DNA of 50,832 bases from Anaerolineales bacterium HSG24 (GCA_030377895.1 JAUCGB010000016.1:1-50832); one strand, 5' to 3'; positions 35,661 through 45,311 are shown, counted from the stretch's first letter. Notes: generated by a model from the sequence alone, not told the origin. Translations and numbers: made by a program.

Positions 35661-37903
35661 TGTTGACCACAAAAAGAGTCATCTTCTTAATAATCCTCAT
35701 CACCCTTTTAATCAGTTACAATCCACAACTACAGGCCGAACAGACCCTAAAGGTTTCTAAAACCTTTAGGGTCTTGAACTCAGAAGAATCCGAGAAAGTA
35801 CTACATTTTGTCGTGATTACGCATGGGAAGGGAGGCAACTTTTGGTCTGTTGTGGAGGACGGAGCCAACCAAGCGGCTCAAGAATTGGGGGTAACTGTTG
35901 AATTTTTGGCTCCTGAAACAAGAGACATGCAGGCTATGGCTCAACTGATTGACGAAGCAGTTGCAGCTAAACCGGACGGTCTAGTCGTCTCAATACCTGA
36001 CCCCGAAACATTAGTCCCCTCAATTGAGGCCGCCATTAAAGCTGGAATCCCCGTTATTTCCATCAACTCTGGTTCTGAAGTGGCTTCTTCGCTAGGTGTT
36101 CTGACCCATGTTGGACAGTTAGAGTATGAAGCGGGTTTTAATTCGGGTAAACGCTTGGCTATTTTTGGGGTAAGGAACGGCGTTTGTATCAGCCATAACC
36201 AAGATAACCAAGCGTTACAATTACGTTGTGAAGGGTTTACCGATGCCCTAGAACGAGTCAACGGTACGGTTGAGACCCTGATTGTTGACCTAAATAATCT
36301 GGTTGATATGGAAGAGCAGGTTGTGAGGGCAATCAAGGCTCAAATGGGTATTGTTGGTGTCTTAACTGCGGGCATGTCAACGATTATGCCCACTTTTGAG
36401 ATAATCGAAGGCACGGAGCGACTATCAAACAAAGTTAAACTAGCCACATTCGACATATCGCCGGAGATACTAGCCCTAGTCAAAGATAGTAAGATTATCT
36501 TTGCCGTTGACCAACAGCAATATCTTCAAGGTTATATCCCTATCGTCCTATTAAAGTTATATAATGATAATGCCAACACACCGGCTGATAAAATTTGGCC
36601 GACAGGGCCACGTTTGGTAGATTTAGCGAATGTGAACCAGTTCTTGGATGATGTTGCGACAACAGAAACGACTGAATTAGACGTTGAAGATTCTGCTGAG
36701 GTTGTCACCCTCGAATGGTGGACGGTGGACTCGGAGGAGTATAGTGAGCAGGTTCAGCGGGAGATGGTTAAACAGTTTGAAGCGGAACATCCTCATATTA
36801 AAGTAAACATGACGGTTTTAAGCGAGAGTAATTTTACTGGATACATGGAGACCGCTTTTGAAGCAGGTGAACATGGGCCTGATGTGGCCTTCTTTTGGGA
36901 TAAAAATTGGTTCCCCGAAGCACTTGATTTAGGCCCGTTTATTGAACGGGATAATTTCGACACCTCCATGTACCTGTCCGGCTTTTGGAAAACTCGGGCC
37001 TTGTGGAATGACAAGGTTGTGGCCCTTCCGTTGGGGGTGGGAGCCAGCATTGTGATGTATAACAAAGATATTTTTGATGAAGTCGGCCTCCCTTATCCCA
37101 CAGAAGATTGGACAACCGATGATTGGCTCACCCTTGTTGCCCAACTCAATGACCCTGCTAAAAAACGTTGGGGCGGAGACCGCCCTCGTCATCCTTTTCG
37201 TGCGCTCTGGTTTAATTACGGGGCGCGCGTCTACAGTGATAATAGTTTGACCGTTGATGGCTATATCAACGGCCCAGAATCGGTGGCTGCTTATACATGG
37301 TTATGGGATTTGGTTCAAACCGATAGCACTCCTACAGTGGCCGATATTGAAGCGTTAGGACGAGAGGCAACTGGCCCGGTAGACCTTTTTATAGACGGAC
37401 GGTTGGCTATGGCAACGCTCAATCAGGGACACATGCTCTCGGCTCAAGAGGCTGGATTAAATTTTGGAGTTTTGCCTGAGCCGGGCTTGGCTGATAATAC
37501 CCGCTACGTTAATTCATGGTCGTTGCCAGCCTCCATTTGGAAAGAGACAAAACATCCTGATGAGGCCTGGACATTTCTCAAATGGTGGATTGGGCCACCG
37601 GGGCAACGATTTCTCATGGAACATGGCACGCTCTTCCCCTCTATTAAAACAGTTTTAATAGAACATAAAGACGCGAACAAAGAATCTACGATAGCTTTTT
37701 TTAACGTTTTAGAACTTGCGCCAATAGCAATTTGGCGAAACACCCATCCATGTAGTAGCACTGTCGCCAAAACTACTGATGAAGTTTGGGAGAAAATTAT
37801 GCTTGGTGAAATTAAACGGGAACAGATTCAAACTGAACTTGATGCCCTTGTTCCAACGGCCCAAAAAATTCTTGATGATTGCCGAGAACGGTTAGGAGGG
37901 TAA
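35660..37903 (+). CDS. Two-domain binding protein: Peripla_BP_4 plus family-1 SBP
   Basis: A 747-residue exported protein. A signal peptide ends near LQAEQ. Residues about 45-340 repeat the fold of the previous gene (VVITHGKGGNFWSVVEDGANQ; VDQQQYLQGYIPIVLLKLY), and the pair probably arose by duplication. Residues about 350-747 are a maltose-type (SBP_bac_1) domain: TLEWWTVDSEEYSEQVQRE, EHPHIKVNM, GPDVAFFWDKNW, LPLGVGASIVMYNKD. No lipobox is seen. Fusing two unrelated binding folds in one chain is unusual and, with no permease gene in the run, argues for sensing rather than import. It overlaps its upstream neighbour by one base. Confidence 0.83.
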   Translation: MLTTKRVIFLIILITLLISYNPQLQAEQTLKVSKTFRVLNSEESEKVLHFVVITHGKGGNFWSVVEDGANQAAQELGVTVEFLAPETRDMQAMAQLIDEAVAAKPDGLVVSIPDPETLVPSIEAAIKAGIPVISINSGSEVASSLGVLTHVGQLEYEAGFNSGKRLAIFGVRNGVCISHNQDNQALQLRCEGFTDALERVNGTVETLIVDLNNLVDMEEQVVRAIKAQMGIVGVLTAGMSTIMPTFEIIEGTERLSNKVKLATFDISPEILALVKDSKIIFAVDQQQYLQGYIPIVLLKLYNDNANTPADKIWPTGPRLVDLANVNQFLDDVATTETTELDVEDSAEVVTLEWWTVDSEEYSEQVQREMVKQFEAEHPHIKVNMTVLSESNFTGYMETAFEAGEHGPDVAFFWDKNWFPEALDLGPFIERDNFDTSMYLSGFWKTRALWNDKVVALPLGVGASIVMYNKDIFDEVGLPYPTEDWTTDDWLTLVAQLNDPAKKRWGGDRPRHPFRALWFNYGARVYSDNSLTVDGYINGPESVAAYTWLWDLVQTDSTPTVADIEALGREATGPVDLFIDGRLAMATLNQGHMLSAQEAGLNFGVLPEPGLADNTRYVNSWSLPASIWKETKHPDEAWTFLKWWIGPPGQRFLMEHGTLFPSIKTVLIEHKDANKESTIAFFNVLELAPIAIWRNTHPCSSTVAKTTDEVWEKIMLGEIKREQIQTELDALVPTAQKILDDCRERLGG

Positions 37904-37905
37904 TT

Positions 37906-40900
37906 ATGCCACAAAAACCAAAATCGAACCCAAAAAAGAGAAGTAAAGCTCAAAAAACCAAAGCTGTTAATGATGCCCTGCTTATGATAGGACAAAGCGA
38001 TGCGAAAATGAATCTTGGTCGCATGGCTCTTTTTGAGGGTAGTTCGGTGTTTCTTATTTCATTAATCTGTTGTTTTCTTTTCTTAGGGTTGACCCTATAT
38101 CTTAACTACCAATACAACGAATACAAAGCTCAACAAGAGAAAATAGCCTTTGAAGAAGCACATCAGGATGCTTTTCGGGTGGCCTTGAGCATTAACCGAG
38201 AACTAAACGAAACCATGCTCTTGGCCAGAGGGATTGCCAATGATCTTACAAATAAAAACCTTTCCAATGAGAATTTAGTCCAGCGCATACGCGACGAAAT
38301 CGACAAAAAATCAAACATTTTTGGATTAGGCGCGGCTTATGAACCAGAAGAGTATAAGCCCGGCACAAGATTATTTGCTCCTTATTACAGCAAAGATGAA
38401 TTTGGTGAGTTTCAACGGATCCAAGTTGATGATTTTTACGACTATACCGACTCTGAACTTCCTGAAGCGGCATGGTATGCCTCTATATTTGATGGCGGGG
38501 GCTGGATTGAACCCTATTTTGGCGAAGCGGCCCAGACATATTTAGCCGAATATACAATCCCATTTTATAGACTTAACCCCGATACCTTCCAAGAGATACC
38601 GATTGGCTTGATTTATGTTGATCATTCCCTAGAAACCTTAACTGAATTTGTTAAATCGCTTGATTTAGGTGAGGGTGGATATAGTTATCTCCTTTCGAAG
38701 GAGGGGCAATTTATCTCCCATCCAGATAAAAACTTTTTGGGACGGACAATTTTTGAGATAGCTGATGAGACTGGTAATGAAGCGTTGCGCCGTGACGGTG
38801 AACGGGCCTTAGCAGGCGAGATTTTATATCGGGAAGAGATTGATCCTGAAACGGGCCAGGAGAATTGGATATTTTATGAACCTGTTCCAATAGCAGGCTG
38901 GTCGATTGGTATCGTCTTTAATAAAAATATTCGTTTACTTGACCCCAACACTAACAAACGTAGCTTAATCCAAATCCTTATATCAGGGACAGGTTTTCTT
39001 CTCTTTCTCTCCGTACTTGTTTTTCGGGCATACAAAGGTGGAGTATACAATCTGTGGGCGGTATCATTTTTTACCGCAATTTTATTCGTTGTGGTTATCG
39101 GTTGCATCTGGTATCTGGAGATAACTTATCCACCCTATAATCATCTAGAGACTGTTCTTGCAAATCCGTCCACGCTAAAAAAACATCTAACGATTATCAA
39201 TAGTCGTCTTAAAAGTGAGGGGATTGATACTCCTATCGAAATCCCCACGGGTGTTATGTTAGAAACGATTGGTTTTGAGGAGACTACCGAAAACTCCGTA
39301 TCGGGCTATATCTGGCAAAAATATCCACTTGGCTTACCAGAGGATATAACAAAATTACCCTTATTAACCGACTCCGTTGATGACGAGGGGGCACACATCG
39401 ACGAGATTTATCGTTTCACGGAGGGCGAGACGGAAACGATTGGTTGGTTCTTTCGGGCAACCTTACGTCAAGAACCAAGTGTCGATAAATATCCACTTGA
39501 TCAGGCCACCGTACAATTACAAATTTGGCCTCGCTCACTGAATCAAAATATCATCCTTGTGCCTGATTTAGATGGTTACGAATTTATTGAGCCGACCCAA
39601 AAACCCGGTTTGCTTAACGTAATGGTTCTGGAAGATTGGTCTATTCTCCGTAGCTATTTCAGTTATCGCTACGACAAATACAGCACTAACTTTGGTAGCA
39701 ACCGAATTATAAAAAAGCATCATATTCCCGACCTATACTACAATGTGATTATCAGTCGTTCAATTTTATCACCAATTGTTGCCCATGCTGTTACAATTTC
39801 GGTTGTCATGTCCTTAATGTTTGCCATTTTACTTGTCCAAGCCGAGAACTCTTTTAATGTGTTATCTTATGCGGCAGCTCTCTTCTTTGTCGTTGCCTTA
39901 TCCCATGTTGGCTTACGGGGTGAATTGCAGGCTTCTGGGGTGGTCTACTTGGAATATGCCTACATTTCTTCCTACCTGATTTTGCTTACCATTTCGGTCA
40001 ACTCCATGTTATTCTATTCAAACATTAACCTTCCCTTTATCCAATTTGGCAACAATCTTTACCCGAAAATATTATATTGGCCGATTGTTATCGGGGCATT
40101 TTTGGCGGTCACATTGACCATTTTCTATCCCGCTCCACCTGACTTATCAGCCATTCGAGCCGCAAATGATGCTGTTGAAAAAGAGTATCAAAAATATCTT
40201 TTGGAAAACAAACAGCGAAATAATGGCAATTTAGAAGAAGGCAGTAGTGAGGATGTAGATGGAGATAAAATTGAGGACGCGGATGAAGTTGAGTTCAAAC
40301 CGGAAGGTTTGTTTGAAACAACAGAGGAGTCGACAGAGGAGTCGACAGAGGAGTCAACAGAGGAATCAATAGAAGAGCCAACAGTGGTAGCTACGGTTGA
40401 CGCAGAAACTCCAGTCATTGAAACAGAACAAGCAACGGTAGCGGACATTGAAACCACAAAGGTTATAACAAACGAGTTAATCACGTTACGTTACAATCTC
40501 TCTGAGGCGATTCAAACGCTTGACCCGTCCTTAATTGAGCGGGCTGAGGATGATGCCCAAATCAGAAACCTTTTTGTGGGGCTAACCCAAACCGACCCCC
40601 AAAGCGGTCTAGTTTTACCTGCCCTAGCAACAGAATGGACATCTTCTGAGGATGGGCTTGAATGGACATTCACGCTACGTAACGACATTGCTTGGGTAAA
40701 CTATGACCCCGAAACAGCCCAAGTGACCCAAGCCATCGACTTTGAGGGTCAACTCCAGTTTGTTGATGCTCATGACATAGTTTTCACAATTCAACGCCTT
40801 CTATCATCCGAAAATCCAACAGCCAGCATGCTCTATATCATCAATAATGCCCAAGCCATCCATGCCGGAGAGATGGATATGACCGAACTGGGAATGGAAG

Positions 40901-42078
40901 CGATTGATAATTGGACGGTCAAATTTAGATTAGAGCATCCGGCTGTTTACTTCCCCGCCATTCTTTCCCATCCGCGTACCTATCCTGTGCCATCTTGGAC
41001 AATTAATGATTTGGCTGATGATTGGACAAATGTTGGGGCAATCAATACCAATGGGCCTTACCTGTTAAGCCAATGGAATGAGGGGGAACGGGTTCAGTTT
41101 ATCAAAAATCCATTATGGATTGAGGCGGAACAGGTTCAAATTGAACAGATAGATCAAATTGTGGTCACTGATACCGCCACGGCTCTAGTCATGTATCAAG
41201 CCAACGAATTTGATACGCTTTCTGAACCTATGGACGAAATAGAGCAGATTCAAAACAACACCCAATTGGCTCAAGAGATGGGTATTAACTACACCTCATG
41301 CAGTGATTATCTTGGCTTTATTCATCCCAAAGCACCCTTTAATGATGCGCGAGTGCGTCAGGCTTTTTCTGCCGCAATTGATCGTCAAATGATTGTCAAT
41401 GAAAATTTAGGCGATACGCCAGCGACAACCTTTGCCCCACAAGGCATCTTTGGCGCTCCCCCACCGGGGCAACGTGGTCAATCTTATGACCCTGAATTTG
41501 CTCAAACGGTACTGCAAGAGTATCTTGATGATAAGAGTCTAACTCTCGATGAATTTAACGAAACCTACGACATCATCTTAGACCGAAACAATGAAATCAT
41601 GCAGGCAATTCAACAAATGTGGCAACAAACCTTGGGAATTTCAGTTACCCTAGAGGAAATTGAAGGGGATTATAATCAGAATGTCTCTATCGAAGAGATG
41701 CCCCATATATTCTATGCGACGCGTTGCGCCACCTATCCAGATGAAAACAATTTTGTGCATGAGGTATTCAACTCTCAACAAGGGGCCAACTATGTTCGCC
41801 GGAACTGCAATGACCCAACCTGCCAAGAGATTTTAGGGCCAACCGAGTTTGATAAGTTAACGATTGCTGCCGCAGAAACAACCGATTTACGAGAACGATT
41901 AGACCTGTACTCTCAGGCTGAACATGTGTTAGCGGTTGACGAAGCAGCCTACGCGCCGCTCTCCCATCCGGGGAATGTCGTCCTAACCAAACCTTGGTTG
42001 TTTCGTAACTATCCGGCTGACAAACGACTCGATTTCTATAACTGGTCGATTGACACGGAGATGCAGATAAGGAATTAA
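37906..42078 (+). CDS. Seven-TM Cache-domain protein with C-terminal peptide-type binding domain
   Basis: A 1390-residue membrane protein. TM1 (about 38-65) leads to a double-Cache-like extracellular domain (about 75-345: IFGLGAAYEPEEY, AWYASIF, WSIGIVFNK), then TM2 (355) and TM3 (385), an unidentified outside region (405-618), and four more TM segments (618-741). A Glu/Thr/Ser-rich linker with TEES repeats joins an SBP_bac_5 oligopeptide-binding-like domain (855-1390: LVLPALATEWTSSEDGLEWT, VKFRLEHP, VRQAFSAAIDRQMI). The inferred topology places Cache and SBP domains on the same outer side and leaves almost nothing in the cytoplasm. No kinase, chemoreceptor or cyclase output domain is present. 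The start is 37,906, five bases after an AGGAGGG site. Confidence 0.8.
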   Translation: MPQKPKSNPKKRSKAQKTKAVNDALLMIGQSDAKMNLGRMALFEGSSVFLISLICCFLFLGLTLYLNYQYNEYKAQQEKIAFEEAHQDAFRVALSINRELNETMLLARGIANDLTNKNLSNENLVQRIRDEIDKKSNIFGLGAAYEPEEYKPGTRLFAPYYSKDEFGEFQRIQVDDFYDYTDSELPEAAWYASIFDGGGWIEPYFGEAAQTYLAEYTIPFYRLNPDTFQEIPIGLIYVDHSLETLTEFVKSLDLGEGGYSYLLSKEGQFISHPDKNFLGRTIFEIADETGNEALRRDGERALAGEILYREEIDPETGQENWIFYEPVPIAGWSIGIVFNKNIRLLDPNTNKRSLIQILISGTGFLLFLSVLVFRAYKGGVYNLWAVSFFTAILFVVVIGCIWYLEITYPPYNHLETVLANPSTLKKHLTIINSRLKSEGIDTPIEIPTGVMLETIGFEETTENSVSGYIWQKYPLGLPEDITKLPLLTDSVDDEGAHIDEIYRFTEGETETIGWFFRATLRQEPSVDKYPLDQATVQLQIWPRSLNQNIILVPDLDGYEFIEPTQKPGLLNVMVLEDWSILRSYFSYRYDKYSTNFGSNRIIKKHHIPDLYYNVIISRSILSPIVAHAVTISVVMSLMFAILLVQAENSFNVLSYAAALFFVVALSHVGLRGELQASGVVYLEYAYISSYLILLTISVNSMLFYSNINLPFIQFGNNLYPKILYWPIVIGAFLAVTLTIFYPAPPDLSAIRAANDAVEKEYQKYLLENKQRNNGNLEEGSSEDVDGDKIEDADEVEFKPEGLFETTEESTEESTEESTEESIEEPTVVATVDAETPVIETEQATVADIETTKVITNELITLRYNLSEAIQTLDPSLIERAEDDAQIRNLFVGLTQTDPQSGLVLPALATEWTSSEDGLEWTFTLRNDIAWVNYDPETAQVTQAIDFEGQLQFVDAHDIVFTIQRLLSSENPTASMLYIINNAQAIHAGEMDMTELGMEAIDNWTVKFRLEHPAVYFPAILSHPRTYPVPSWTINDLADDWTNVGAINTNGPYLLSQWNEGERVQFIKNPLWIEAEQVQIEQIDQIVVTDTATALVMYQANEFDTLSEPMDEIEQIQNNTQLAQEMGINYTSCSDYLGFIHPKAPFNDARVRQAFSAAIDRQMIVNENLGDTPATTFAPQGIFGAPPPGQRGQSYDPEFAQTVLQEYLDDKSLTLDEFNETYDIILDRNNEIMQAIQQMWQQTLGISVTLEEIEGDYNQNVSIEEMPHIFYATRCATYPDENNFVHEVFNSQQGANYVRRNCNDPTCQEILGPTEFDKLTIAAAETTDLRERLDLYSQAEHVLAVDEAAYAPLSHPGNVVLTKPWLFRNYPADKRLDFYNWSIDTEMQIRN

Positions 42079-42178
42079 CTTCTACGGCACATCTCTATAG
42101 TTTTCTTGATGATGTATCCTAGAATGTATGCTTAACTATTTTTCTAAACTCAGACCAATTAACACAAAGGAGAAACAA

Positions 42179-43165
42179 ATGAGAAACTTATCAATCAGTA
42201 TAAAGGTAGTCTTGTTAGGATTATTTGCCATAAGTGTAGCTTCTCTATTAAAACCAATGGCTGTTGTTGAGGCACAGACGGGGAGTAGCAGTAAAGTGAT
42301 TACATCTACTGCTACCACAAAAACAAGTTCGACGATAGCTAGTACACAGCCGACCACCTTAGAGATGGGGCAAAATATAGGAAGCATTGAGGCTAATGAA
42401 GTGTTGTGGTTCTCGTTTCAGCCGGAAGGGGACCCATTTATGCAGTTGCCTATGACCTTGTTTATCGTTCCAAATGAAAACAAGGCCGTGCAAAATGTTA
42501 GTTTAGAGCTATTTGAGCAGGATGACGAACTTGACCTTGGCGCATCTAGTATCGTTTCACGAGATGGGAAGGCCGATACGGGAGAACTGTCATGGCGTGG
42601 CTGGGTTGAAGGTGGAAAAGATTACACAGTCCGCCTTGAAAATAAAAATAGTGAGCCACTTGATTATTGGCTCTTTACCGAGGATGTGATTAAAGCAGAC
42701 TTAGAAAAACCAACGCCCAATATAGCAAGCACCTCTGGCATAGATATTGCTAATCCCGTCACCTTAAACATGGCTAAAGACTATACGAAAGGTAATTTAC
42801 AGCCGAGCGAAGAACGGTGGTATGTATTCTCAATTATGCCAACAGAGATTGACGCAGGCATGTACCAGTCATCTAACCTGACCGTATTCTTTACCCCGAA
42901 TAATAATAAATACAACCTTGAGATGAATATTTTTGATTCGTCGGCTCCCGTTGTTTGGGCCAGAGGAGACGAGTTGAAGCCTCTTGGAACTGGGGTACAA
43001 CGTATTGAAGATGACGACCCAAATACAGGTGAAATAGAGTGGAGTGGTATGATTATTAGAGAAATGCTCCATTATGTTCATTTACGAAACGATAATTCAG
43101 TTCCAATGGATTATTATCTTTTCCCTTATGAAGTGGTTGATATTTCAATAGGAGACCTAGAATAA
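42179..43165 (+). CDS. Secreted protein with two similar beta-rich repeats
   Basis: A 328-residue exported protein with a signal peptide ending near VVEAQ. Two repeats of about 120 residues each start with a LxMxxxxxxGxLxxxExxWYxF-like segment, contain a LTVFFTPN/MTLFIVPN strand, and close with a V.DYWLF/MDYYLF motif. This resembles pre-peptidase C-terminal (PPC-like) sandwich modules, although no peptidase domain is attached. The start is placed at 42,179, where AAAGGAG lies seven bases upstream; an earlier ATG at 42,128 would put 17 polar residues before the signal. It continues the operon. Confidence 0.72.
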   Translation: MRNLSISIKVVLLGLFAISVASLLKPMAVVEAQTGSSSKVITSTATTKTSSTIASTQPTTLEMGQNIGSIEANEVLWFSFQPEGDPFMQLPMTLFIVPNENKAVQNVSLELFEQDDELDLGASSIVSRDGKADTGELSWRGWVEGGKDYTVRLENKNSEPLDYWLFTEDVIKADLEKPTPNIASTSGIDIANPVTLNMAKDYTKGNLQPSEERWYVFSIMPTEIDAGMYQSSNLTVFFTPNNNKYNLEMNIFDSSAPVVWARGDELKPLGTGVQRIEDDDPNTGEIEWSGMIIREMLHYVHLRNDNSVPMDYYLFPYEVVDISIGDLE

Positions 43166-43174
43166 TAAAATAAA

Positions 43175-43813
43175 ATGCCCCATAAAAGCAAACCCAAAGC
43201 CATAATTTTTGACGTTGGAGGCGTACTTATTCGGACGCGTCATCGAAATGGTCGCGAAAAATGGGCGGCAAGATTCAACTTGTCGCCTAATGAGTTTGAA
43301 AACTACGTCTTTAATTATGAATCGGGTAAACAGGCGCAGTTAGGACAAAAAAGTTGGATTGAACATTGGCAGTGGTTGGCCGAACATTTTAAGCTGAACG
43401 AAACCGAAATTGAGACCATGGAGCAGGATTTTTTCGCCGGAGATTATCTGAACGAGCCATTAGTGGCCTATATTCAATGCCTTAAACAGGCCGGATATCT
43501 ACTCGGTATTTTGAGCAACTATAGTGACCAAGCTCGTTCTTTATGGACAGGCACCTACCCGTTTATTCACTATTTTGATGGTGTCATCATATCTGCCGAG
43601 GTGGGGATTGCCAAGCCTACCCCAAAAATATATCATCTTGCCGCTAAGAGTTTAGGTATCAATATCGCAGAAGCGGTCTTTATTGACGATTTTATCGAAA
43701 ATATTGAAGGAGCCAGAGCTGTGGGCATGTCAGCCATCCATTTTGTGGAGACTGATGCCGTCATTCAGAAATTGACGCAGTTGACGGGTGTATCCCTCAC
43801 TGAGAAGCGTTGA
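43175..43813 (+). CDS. HAD-superfamily hydrolase
   Basis: A 212-residue haloacid-dehalogenase-type phosphatase, subfamily IA. Motif I is IIFDVGGVL (nucleophile Asp; the second Asp is replaced by Gly, as in the DxGGV subgroup), motif II LGILSNYSD, motif III Lys in GIAKPTPKIY, and motif IV AVFIDDFIENIEGA. The helical cap lies between I and II. It starts nine bases after the preceding stop with no clear ribosome site, which suggests translational coupling. Substrate unknown. Before the insertion of the 165-bp element, the next gene would have started only 24 bases after this stop. Confidence 0.88.
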   Translation: MPHKSKPKAIIFDVGGVLIRTRHRNGREKWAARFNLSPNEFENYVFNYESGKQAQLGQKSWIEHWQWLAEHFKLNETEIETMEQDFFAGDYLNEPLVAYIQCLKQAGYLLGILSNYSDQARSLWTGTYPFIHYFDGVIISAEVGIAKPTPKIYHLAAKSLGINIAEAVFIDDFIENIEGARAVGMSAIHFVETDAVIQKLTQLTGVSLTEKR

Positions 43814-43847
43814 AGAATGGGCGAACGGGGAGTTTTCATGTTTAATA

Positions 43848-44012
43848 CTTGCTACCCGACAAACTGGTTTAGGAAAGCTAAAACAGGAACACAGAGTTTC
43901 ACAGAGACGCACAGAGGAACACAGAGGAAAGAATAATTCGCTTTTTCTCTGTGAAACTCTGTGTTCCTCTGTGAAACTCTGTGTTAATTAGTTCAGACTG
44001 TCGGGTACTAAG
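43848..44012. repeat. 165-bp MITE-like element inserted in a start codon
   Basis: Ends CTTGCTACCCGACAAAC and GACTGTCGGGTACTAAG, with an internal CACAGAG...CTCTGTG hairpin. The flanking duplication tgtttaata (43,839-43,847 and 44,013-44,021) is exact over nine bases. It interrupts the intact signal GGGGAG-ttttc-ATG at 43,827-43,840. See the first finding. Confidence 0.9.
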
Positions 44013-45172
44013 TGTTTAATATAACCCCTTATGTTATAGCCATTCATACGACTCCGCATCAGTTGGTGTTTGAGTTTGCCGGAGCTGGTTCGCAGGCCCT
44101 AACATGGCTACATAGTGTCGGCGGCTCGTCTCGCACGGTGTTGGAGGCCACAGATCGATACGCGCCCGCCTCTCTAGCTGATTTGATTGGCTTTAGGCCG
44201 ACTCAGTTCAGTTCGGCTGAGGTGGCGACGATCATGGCGACCAAAGCGTTTTTGCGTGGCTCGAATCTGTCCCCTTTATCTGTTGATGCCCCTCGCCCCA
44301 TCATTGGAGTCGGTTGTACGGCCACCATCGCCACCGACCGCACCAAACGAGGCAACCATCGAGCCTATATCGCCATTTTTGAGGCCGACCAGATTAGCAG
44401 TTATGAGTTGACTATGGAAAAAGGGGAACGTACCCGCGAGCAGGAGGAGACGTTGGTCAGCCAGCTACTCATTTGGGCAATGGCTAAAACCTGCAATGTG
44501 GTAGACAATCCCTCGATAGAGAGCTTTCAGCTAAAATTAGGCAAAGAAACCCTGACTGAGCAGGTATCGCCCCATAATTTACTAAACTATTTCATGACGG
44601 AAAATATTTCGTGGTTGTTGGTTACTCCAACTGGCGAGATGTATACCGCCCCAACTCTACCCGACATATCGTTGCTTTCCGGCTCTTTCAACCCACTGCA
44701 TAATGGGCATCGCCACTTGGCTCAAGCGGTGCAGGAGATGACGGGGCAACCTGTCTATTTTGAACTGTCGCTGGTAAATGCCGAAAAACAGTCGATTGAG
44801 GTGCATGAAAGCACACGACGCTTGGCCCAATTTGCCGATTTTGCCCCATTGTTATTAACTCAAAGCCCATTATTTAACCAAAAAGCAACGATTTTCCCTC
44901 AGAGTAACTTTATCATCGGGGTTGATACTGCGATACGTATCCTGCAACCTCAGTTCTATAGTCACGATCCTATCCAAATGGACGTAGCTTTTGAGACGAT
45001 TCGACAGGCCGAATGTCGCTTTTTTGTAGCCGGACGATTCCATCAAGGCCGATTTTTAAGCTGGTCTGAAGTCACATGTCCGCCCAAATTTGCTGACCTG
45101 TTTGTCGAGATTCCCGCCTCCTGCTTCCGGCTCGACATCTCCTCAACCCAAATTCGGGAGAATGGCGAATGA
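44012..45172 (+). CDS. Fusion: CinA-like amidase domain plus NadD-like nucleotidyltransferase
   Basis: A 386-residue protein. Residues 1-165 match the CinA C-terminal (NMN amidase-type) fold: GAGSQALTWLHSVGGSSRTVLE and VGCTATIATDRTKRGNHRAY. Residues about 210-386 are a nucleotidyltransferase with GSFNPLHNGH (the HxGH motif) and C-terminal ISSTQIRENG, as in NadD/cytidylyltransferases. Both domains act on nicotinamide or nicotinate mononucleotide, so the fusion could recycle NMN to NaMN and then adenylate it; this is inferred. The start is a GTG (44,012) created by a mobile element. The next codon upstream in frame is a stop, so no longer start exists. Confidence 0.83.
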   Translation: MFNITPYVIAIHTTPHQLVFEFAGAGSQALTWLHSVGGSSRTVLEATDRYAPASLADLIGFRPTQFSSAEVATIMATKAFLRGSNLSPLSVDAPRPIIGVGCTATIATDRTKRGNHRAYIAIFEADQISSYELTMEKGERTREQEETLVSQLLIWAMAKTCNVVDNPSIESFQLKLGKETLTEQVSPHNLLNYFMTENISWLLVTPTGEMYTAPTLPDISLLSGSFNPLHNGHRHLAQAVQEMTGQPVYFELSLVNAEKQSIEVHESTRRLAQFADFAPLLLTQSPLFNQKATIFPQSNFIIGVDTAIRILQPQFYSHDPIQMDVAFETIRQAECRFFVAGRFHQGRFLSWSEVTCPPKFADLFVEIPASCFRLDISSTQIRENGE

Positions 45173-45234
45173 AGAATGAAGAATGAAGAACGAAGAATGA
45201 AGAACGAAGAATGAAGAACGAAGAATGAAGAACG
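45173..45234. repeat. Tandem GAAGAATGAAGAAC repeat
   Basis: About four copies of a 14-base unit directly after the stop of the fused CinA/NadD gene. A matching ttttcac tandem lies on the other side of the following hairpin (45,276-45,306). It probably arose by slippage. Confidence 0.7.
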
Positions 45235-45274
45235 AAAAAGCGTCTCTTCCCAAACAGGGAATGAGACGCTTTTT
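45235..45274. terminator. Bidirectional terminator-like hairpin
   Basis: AAAAAGCGTCTCTTCCC pairs with GGGAATGAGACGCTTTTT (one bulge, five-base loop), with A and T runs at each side, between convergent genes. Related to the hairpin at 26,223-26,259. Confidence 0.8.
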
Positions 45275-45311
45275 CACTTTTCACTTTTCACTTTTCACTT
45301 TTCACTATCCA

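Noticed and set aside
34644..42078. Operon read as a sugar or peptide ABC importer
   Set aside because: Three binding-protein genes are present but no ABC permease or ATPase is found in or beside the run.
37906..42078. Seven-TM plus GTPase read as a bacterial GPCR-like pair
   Set aside because: Only the TM count and the neighbouring GTPase suggest it; no sequence resemblance to GPCRs was seen and the GTPase is small Ras-type, not heterotrimeric.
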